Assembly: GCA_019417325.1 (NCBI GenBank)
Contig: DXVO01000020.1
Coordinates: 132,747 to 196,746 of the forward strand
DNA: 64,000 nt
Source of the DNA: Parabacteroides sp.
GTDB lineage: Bacteria > Bacteroidota > Bacteroidia > Bacteroidales > Tannerellaceae
Direction: 5' to 3'
The notes beneath the pieces are model-generated. The model had not been told where the DNA came from, did no database searches, and saw nothing but the letters and a program-made list of their open reading frames with translations. Shown piece by piece: positions 59,485 through 64,000 of the stretch. The position numbers and the translations under genes are program-made. How positions within the stretch are numbered: position 1 is the first letter of the stretch; each line of letters opens with the position of its first letter.

Positions 59485-60321
59485 ATGAAGAAGACAATCA
59501 AACCGCTTATTTTACTTTTGGTCCTATCCCTTTTATCCGTCACTTCCTGCAAATGGAAAAAAGAGGAGAAAGGGACTTCCGAAGGGATTCACTACAATGC
59601 ATTCTCCCACAATGACTACTGGCGTGCACACCCGTTGCAAGATGCATTGTCGCTACAGTTTAATTGTGTGGAAGCCGATTTATGGCCGATAGACGGGGAA
59701 TTGTATGTTTCCCACGACCGCCCTGAAACGAACCCGTCCATCACATTCGAAGCATTATACCTGAAACCTCTGGTAGCCCGCATACAGGCTAACGGAGGAA
59801 AAGTATATCCCCAAGGCGACCGCCCGTTCTACCTGATGGTGGACTTCAAAGAAAAAGGGGAAGAGGCGTATGTCTTGCTGAAAAAGCAGATGGAGCCGTA
59901 CAAAGACCTGTTCTGTTCCGTGGAAGACGGGATATATAAGGAAGGGGCTATCCTGCTGTTCATTTCCGGCGACCGTCCGAAAAAGACCTTGCCTATGGAA
60001 ACAACCCGCTCTGCTTTTCTGGACGGGCAGATTGCCGATTTGAACCAGGGCATACCTGCCAGTCTGGCACCGGTTGTAAGCGATAACTACAAAGCGTATT
60101 TCTCCTGGATGGGAGAAGGGGAAATGCCAGCCGACCAGCTCCGGAAAATGCGTGAAATTATCAGCCAGACACACAAGGAAGGAAAGCTGTTCCGTTGGTG
60201 GGGAGCGCCGGATACCCCCCAGTTCCAACGTTTCTTTATGGAAGAGGGGGTAGACTTGATTGGCGCAGACGATTTAGAGGCGCTCCATAAATTATTAACG
60301 TCGGTCGTTACCGCTCGCTAA
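59485..60321 (+). CDS. PI-PLC/glycerophosphodiester phosphodiesterase-like lipoprotein
   Basis: This 278-residue protein has a lipobox LLSVTSC (about C22). The fold is the TIM-barrel PI-PLC/GDPD type: FSHNDYWRAHPLQDAL (first active-site His/Asn), EADLWPIDGELYVSHDR (acidic metal ligands and second His), FYLMVDFKEKG, and LFRWWGAPDT near the end. It hydrolyses phosphodiesters such as GPI or glycerophosphodiester links by family. It is the last gene of the phosphatase-mannosidase run, and its final codons lie in unit 1 of array D. Confidence 0.88.
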   Translation: MKKTIKPLILLLVLSLLSVTSCKWKKEEKGTSEGIHYNAFSHNDYWRAHPLQDALSLQFNCVEADLWPIDGELYVSHDRPETNPSITFEALYLKPLVARIQANGGKVYPQGDRPFYLMVDFKEKGEEAYVLLKKQMEPYKDLFCSVEDGIYKEGAILLFISGDRPKKTLPMETTRSAFLDGQIADLNQGIPASLAPVVSDNYKAYFSWMGEGEMPADQLRKMREIISQTHKEGKLFRWWGAPDTPQFQRFFMEEGVDLIGADDLEALHKLLTSVVTAR

Positions 60322-60414
60322 CTGCCATCGTTACCGAACGGTAATTGCAGTGATTACCGAGCGGTAACTACAGACATTACCGCCCGATAACTGTTGTAGT
60401 TACCGGGCGGTAGC
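60307..60414. repeat. Tandem palindrome array D, 5 units, 23-bp period
   Basis: Five 16-bp palindromes of form GTTACCG-N2-CGGTAAC at 60307, 60330, 60353, 60376 and 60399, with 7-bp spacers (exact 23-bp period). It overlaps the end of the preceding gene (the stop codon lies in unit 1). The 7-bp spacers (TGCCATC, TGCAGTG, TACAGAC, TGTTGTA) vary. Confidence 0.8.
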
Positions 60415-60424
60415 GATGGTACAC

Positions 60425-60590
60425 TGTAGTTTAACGATCTTAGTTGACTACTTTTATCCTAATTTGTAAATCAGGTTGACTCGGTTAATATTTTATTTAT
60501 AATTTAGGTTTACCCACTTGGGCTGTTAGTTATATATCGGGTTGACTTTTGTTCGTCTGCCCAAAAATTGTAATTTAACGATTTTAGTTG
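60425..60590. repeat. 22-bp imperfect direct repeat
   Basis: TGTAGTTTAACGATCTTAGT (60425) and TGTAATTTAACGATTTTAGT (60569), differing at two positions, 144 bp apart, each followed by TG. Significance unknown. Confidence 0.6.
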
Positions 60591-60618
60591 GATATTAGAG
60601 GGATGTACCAAATATATA

Positions 60619-60729
60619 TATTAGGGAACGCAGACTACGCAGACAGAGCGCAGATTTACGCAGACCATATTTTTTCAATAAAGAATCTGCGTAAATCTGC
60701 GTGTTCTGCGTCATCAGCGTTCCCTAATA
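60619..60729. repeat. Long inverted repeat, hairpin element
   Basis: Outer arms ATTAGGGAACGC / GCGTTCCCTAAT and inner arms rich in CGCAGA / TCTGCG (60640-60705) form a stem of about 45 bp with a 20-nt loop. Such elements occur widely in Bacteroidales intergenic gaps. It probably terminates the fimbrillin-side and glycan-locus transcription. Confidence 0.75.
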
Positions 60730-60777
60730 GCTTTTTGACAAAACCTCCTAAAAAATATATTTATATAGTGGGTTGCC

Positions 60778-61545
60778 TTATAACTCTTCCGGCTTCTCGC
60801 CATCGCCAACCATCAATGTGAATGGGTAGACAAGGGTACGCGGCTCTTTCAATAAAGTGGTGGAGTTGCTATACCAGGTTTCGAGTTCCAAACTGTAGCG
60901 TCCGTTCCCCAGTGAGGCAGGAAGGGTAAACATCAGGCGGCTCGGGTCGTTGATACCGAAGGTGGTGATGGTGGCGGCTACTGCCTGTGTGCTTTCCTTA
61001 ATCAGTTTAAGCGTACCGGTTCCTGTGCCGTCGGCATTGACACATTTGATTTTAGAACCTGTAACGTCCAGCATACCGCCCGGAGTGATGGTGCCGTCGG
61101 TCAAGCCCGTGGTCACGTCTTTTACAAGGCTGATACGTGCGCCTCCCAGGTTCTTCACGTTCCCCGAAAACTCAGGGGTCACCTTTGCCACCTCGGCACG
61201 CATGGCTACCGAAGGGGCCACATTTACTATACATTTGTTGATTTCCGGGTTTATCGCTCCCGTAGTGCCGATAAGCAGTCCGGTGATGGAAGGCGAATAC
61301 AAAGCCGAACCGGTTACCACCGTATTGCCCTGACAGACCAGTTGGCGGATTTTCTCGTCTACCAGATTGCAGATATTCACAATCGTTTCCGGGCGGTATT
61401 CCGTACGTTCCGCAGCGATGGCATTAGCCACGCCTTCGATAGTGAACGACTTGAGTGTTTTCACTTTTGCAATGTAATCTTCTTTCACGTCCTTTGTCAT
61501 TGTGTACTCTTCAAGGTCAAAGAACCATTTGTAGTTTGCTGCCAT
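60778..61545 (-). CDS. DUF4469/HU-like DNA-binding protein
   Basis: This 255-residue protein resembles the Bacteroidales family with an N-terminal HU/IHF-like DNA-binding domain (about 1-130; YIAKVKTLKSFTIEGVANAIAAERTE split by the usual spacing) and a C-terminal DUF4469 Ig-like domain (about 140-245). The arms of the HU-like dimer are not fully conserved by eye. It might bind DNA or a capsule/secretion substrate; the role is unknown. It is alone, 113 bp downstream of a fimbrillin gene. Confidence 0.8.
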   Translation of the reverse strand: MAANYKWFFDLEEYTMTKDVKEDYIAKVKTLKSFTIEGVANAIAAERTEYRPETIVNICNLVDEKIRQLVCQGNTVVTGSALYSPSITGLLIGTTGAINPEINKCIVNVAPSVAMRAEVAKVTPEFSGNVKNLGGARISLVKDVTTGLTDGTITPGGMLDVTGSKIKCVNADGTGTGTLKLIKESTQAVAATITTFGINDPSRLMFTLPASLGNGRYSLELETWYSNSTTLLKEPRTLVYPFTLMVGDGEKPEEL

Positions 61546-61658
61546 AAGATGGGGCTTTTAATGATTAATTTGTATTTGTTTAAGGGGAAATTGTCATTCC
61601 CCGAATAAAGAATCAAATAAATTGAATGAAACGGGTGGGGCAGGCGGTTCGCCTGCCT

Positions 61659-64000
61659 TTATTGGCGGATACACCGAACGGGGTAACCGCTCGCCCTGAC
61701 GATCACGAACTGCCTGATTTTAGCACTGAGGAATTCCACGCAGTAGCCGGTCGTATATTCGGACAACACTGATGACGACCAGCAGAGGACGCGGGAACCC
61801 AGAGCGACGGACCAACCGTCCTCGGACCGAAGACCCGCAGCAGGCAAAATAAGCAAGGGGTAACCACTCTCTGCATTCACTTTAAAGAGACCGCCACTAC
61901 CATCCCATTCTGTCGCATTACCAATAGACAACAATTCATCAGTTGTCGGGACACGGTAACCCGGAGGACAAGGGTCATTTACTCCTTTGCTGTTACCGTT
62001 CCATAAACTGTTATTTTGAGGGGTCAACCAGTCCATTGGGGGATTTTGAACTTTATAAAATGTATTGTTATTGGGTTTGGAATTACTTATAGGACCGAAA
62101 ACGGTAGAACCACCATGGTTCGTGGCATCCTGACGTCCCCATTGGTAAAGATTCCCGGTTCCTTCTACTTTCATATTCTTCCCGTCATTCGCCTGTGCCA
62201 CACGGGTTGCACCGCAATTAACGGGTGCCCAATAATACGAGCCTTTCTTTATTGAAGTATAATAGGGAGAAGCACTGCCACTCTCCATAGGATAACCAAC
62301 ATAAGAGGCGCCTCTCCAAATAGTATAGGATTTGAGAGTAGTAGTGTTATATTTTATACCTATACTCCCTTTATGCAACTGGTAAGCCGGATCTGTTCCG
62401 GTTGCCGCATCCACTACGATATTGAAGGTATATTTGCATCGATTGTTTACCACCTCTGTTTTTGCCAATGTGGAACTTCCCAGCCAGGTTTTCATGGCAG
62501 ATGTCGTACAATAAGTTCCGTCATAAACAGGAGTGGTTAATTCCGGGGCAACAAACATTCCGTAGAAGGATACAGTCATTGTTGTTGTAGCATCAGACTT
62601 TACACGGTAACCATTCGAAGACGAATATTCGTCATAACTTACAAGATCTGTTGCCAGCCAGGCATCCGCCTCTGTAAAGTTTACCGTTACTTCGGCTGTC
62701 TTGCTGTTATCCGTCTTGTTCCTAATCGTGATCGTCTGTGCGGAAGGCAATGCATCCGGGAAATTCTCTTTGGAAGGGTTCAGTTCTATAACATAGGAGA
62801 AGCCTGTTTTATCGGAGCTGGTTGTTTTGTAAGTCAACCATTCAGGACCTTCTATCGTGGAACCTCCAAAACATGTTCCGGTGATTGCCTGTGTAGGGAC
62901 GGTATGATCCGCTCCGGCATGAAGGATTATAGAGGCAGGAGATGTTAGAGTGGGCTCTACAGGTGCGGGCTCCACTATCACTGTTTCTTCCTCACTGCTC
63001 ATGTTATTTATAAAACGAAGGACGACTTTCGGATAGTCATCCTTGTCGTAACCCTCTTTTACTGATACGGTATATTGATAACCGGAAACGGAAGCCTTTG
63101 TAACAGGAGTCGCTGCGCTTACTTCCAGCCAGTCACATTGCTGGGCGGCAACGCTACCGGAATAACTTTTCTGCAATTCCGGCTCGCCGCTTGTGCCGAC
63201 TTCTATCGTAAAGCCGTCGCCCCCTTTTAAGGTACTCATTGTTACAATACGGGTATCGGAATTATAGGTTATCTTATCTTTCAGGGCATCCGGGATAGTA
63301 ATATTTACCCCACCGCCGCCTGTGCCTGCATTCGGGTCGTAGTCGTCCAGACTGCCGCCTTCGTCCCATTCGGCTACATCCAGTGTAAAGTCCAGATGGT
63401 ATTCGTCCGCTTTTGTGATACCGATGGTGTACCGGTGGTTATTGTTTATTTCCAGTGCAACCTCCCCACCGTCAGCCGTTTGCTGGATAAACGGTATCTG
63501 ATAGGAGACTTCTTTCGCCTCTGTTTTATTTACCCGGTAGGTACCGTTCAGAATCAGGTAGCCTTTATCTTCCAACGGGCTGGGATAGCTATAGAATGCA
63601 GATACTTGCAAGCCTTCATTGGCTTTCTCACCCTCAAATGCGCATGCCGGGTAAGTAATTAACTCCCCGTCTGCGGCAGGGATAGTTCCATACACCTTTG
63701 CAGGGAAGAAAGTAGTTCCTTTCCGCCCGTTTCCCATCGAGATAGATTCCAGATGGAATTTGGAATCCTTCTCTATATTGCTTACATCGAAACGAGCCAT
63801 TGTGCGGGTCAGCTTAAAACCAACCTGTACACGGGCAGAAGAGCTAAAGTCTGTCAGGTCGATAGGGGTTGTTTGTGCTCCTGTCATCGGGAGGGGCAAA
63901 CCTAATGCCTCGGAGGCATTGGTTAATAGTGGGGAATGGAACTTACAGAAGTCTTTTTCCGAAGGGGTTCCGTCATTTAAGACGCCTGTTTCCATATCAT
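61659..64000 (-). CDS. Fimbrillin-like surface protein with FISUMP-type C-terminal module, N-terminus outside window
   Basis: The frame is open to the right edge, so the N-terminus is cut off; about 780 residues are seen. The body matches Bacteroidetes fimbrillin-family (Mfa-type) beta-sandwich modules, with ELITYPACAFEG and FYSYPSPLEDKGYLILNG. BACON-like repeats follow in the middle (SSEEETVIVEPAPVEPTLTS). The C-terminus is a FISUMP-like module (NDPCPPGYRVPTTDELLSIG and LRSEDGWSVALGSRVLCWSS). It is likely a cell-surface or fimbrial protein. No SusC/D partner lies in the window. Confidence 0.85.
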   Translation of the reverse strand, partial: DMETGVLNDGTPSEKDFCKFHSPLLTNASEALGLPLPMTGAQTTPIDLTDFSSSARVQVGFKLTRTMARFDVSNIEKDSKFHLESISMGNGRKGTTFFPAKVYGTIPAADGELITYPACAFEGEKANEGLQVSAFYSYPSPLEDKGYLILNGTYRVNKTEAKEVSYQIPFIQQTADGGEVALEINNNHRYTIGITKADEYHLDFTLDVAEWDEGGSLDDYDPNAGTGGGGVNITIPDALKDKITYNSDTRIVTMSTLKGGDGFTIEVGTSGEPELQKSYSGSVAAQQCDWLEVSAATPVTKASVSGYQYTVSVKEGYDKDDYPKVVLRFINNMSSEEETVIVEPAPVEPTLTSPASIILHAGADHTVPTQAITGTCFGGSTIEGPEWLTYKTTSSDKTGFSYVIELNPSKENFPDALPSAQTITIRNKTDNSKTAEVTVNFTEADAWLATDLVSYDEYSSSNGYRVKSDATTTMTVSFYGMFVAPELTTPVYDGTYCTTSAMKTWLGSSTLAKTEVVNNRCKYTFNIVVDAATGTDPAYQLHKGSIGIKYNTTTLKSYTIWRGASYVGYPMESGSASPYYTSIKKGSYYWAPVNCGATRVAQANDGKNMKVEGTGNLYQWGRQDATNHGGSTVFGPISNSKPNNNTFYKVQNPPMDWLTPQNNSLWNGNSKGVNDPCPPGYRVPTTDELLSIGNATEWDGSGGLFKVNAESGYPLLILPAAGLRSEDGWSVALGSRVLCWSSSVLSEYTTGYCVEFLSAKIRQFVIVRASGYPVRCIRQ

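Larger units (their letters stand above)
60322..60777. other. Intergenic region with four kinds of repeat
   Basis: Non-coding stretch holding the main part of array D, two 22-bp imperfect direct repeats (60425 and 60569) and a long inverted repeat (60619-60729). No gene was seen. Confidence 0.6.

Noticed and set aside
60307..60414. CRISPR array
   Set aside because: Units are only 16 bp, spacers only 7 bp, and no cas genes are near; CRISPR spacers are typically about 30 bp or more.

Overview
The window looks like a Bacteroidales chromosome, most like Parabacteroides or a close relative. The genus is an inference. The evidence is repeated Bacteroidetes-type promoters (TAnnTTTG boxes shortly before many starts), a RprXY-type two-component pair, GH92 and GH110 glycosidases, a fimbrillin-type surface protein, DUF2851, DUF4469 and DUF5690 family genes, tandem signal peptidases and a phosphonate (phnW/phnX) locus. 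No rRNA, tRNA, CRISPR array, insertion sequence or prophage was seen.

Region 1 (1-13.6 kb) is the most interesting. After the start of a sodium:alanine symporter and a DUF488 gene comes a divergent response regulator and histidine kinase pair. Next to it is a visibly AT-rich cluster of five tiny genes (40-51 aa), each with a textbook double-glycine leader (L at -12, E/D at -8, GG at -2/-1). It continues with small membrane proteins, a HlyD-type adaptor, a C39-peptidase ABC exporter with an intact catalytic triad, a second copy of a 112-118 aa membrane protein (candidate immunity protein), and two further ABC ATPase/membrane pairs. Five promoters across the cluster share one architecture: TAAC half-sites repeated every 10-12 bp, with the last one 25-26 bp before a TAnnTTTG-like box. 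This looks like an operator for an OmpR-type regulator, most simply the neighbouring RprY-like protein. The region reads as a self-contained, co-regulated peptide secretion system.

Region 2 (13.6-27 kb) is mostly housekeeping: pdxB, an MFS carrier, purN, acpP-fabF-rnc, a phosphofructokinase, a GH3-like acyl-adenylating enzyme, a GH110 alpha-galactosidase, cysS and a PaaI-type thioesterase. Region 3 (27-38 kb) is a five-gene efflux operon (TolC, adaptor, two MacB/FtsX-type permeases, one ATPase). It diverges from an NtrC-type sigma-54 activator and its kinase, and a sigma-54-like promoter and candidate activator sites lie between them. Region 4 (38-47.5 kb) holds a CPBP protease, a LytTR regulator, envelope proteins of unknown function, dapB, an active signal peptidase I followed by a paralogue that has lost both catalytic residues, and a WbqC-like protein.

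Region 5 (47.5-60.3 kb) combines phosphonate degradation (phnW, phnX, a DUF5690 carrier and a putative regulator) with a run of secreted phosphatase, phosphodiesterase, alpha-mannosidase, MGH1-like and PI-PLC/GDPD-like enzymes. It is plausibly a locus for phosphorylated or phosphonylated mannose glycans. The right end has a DUF4469 DNA-binding protein and the C-terminal part of a fimbrillin-like protein.

A second structural discovery runs through the whole window. Five intergenic stretches (6113, 24665, 26356, 48651 and 60307) are short tandem arrays of 16-bp imperfect palindromes separated by constant 6- or 7-bp spacers, giving an exact 22- or 23-bp period. Sequences differ between arrays but the geometry is the same.
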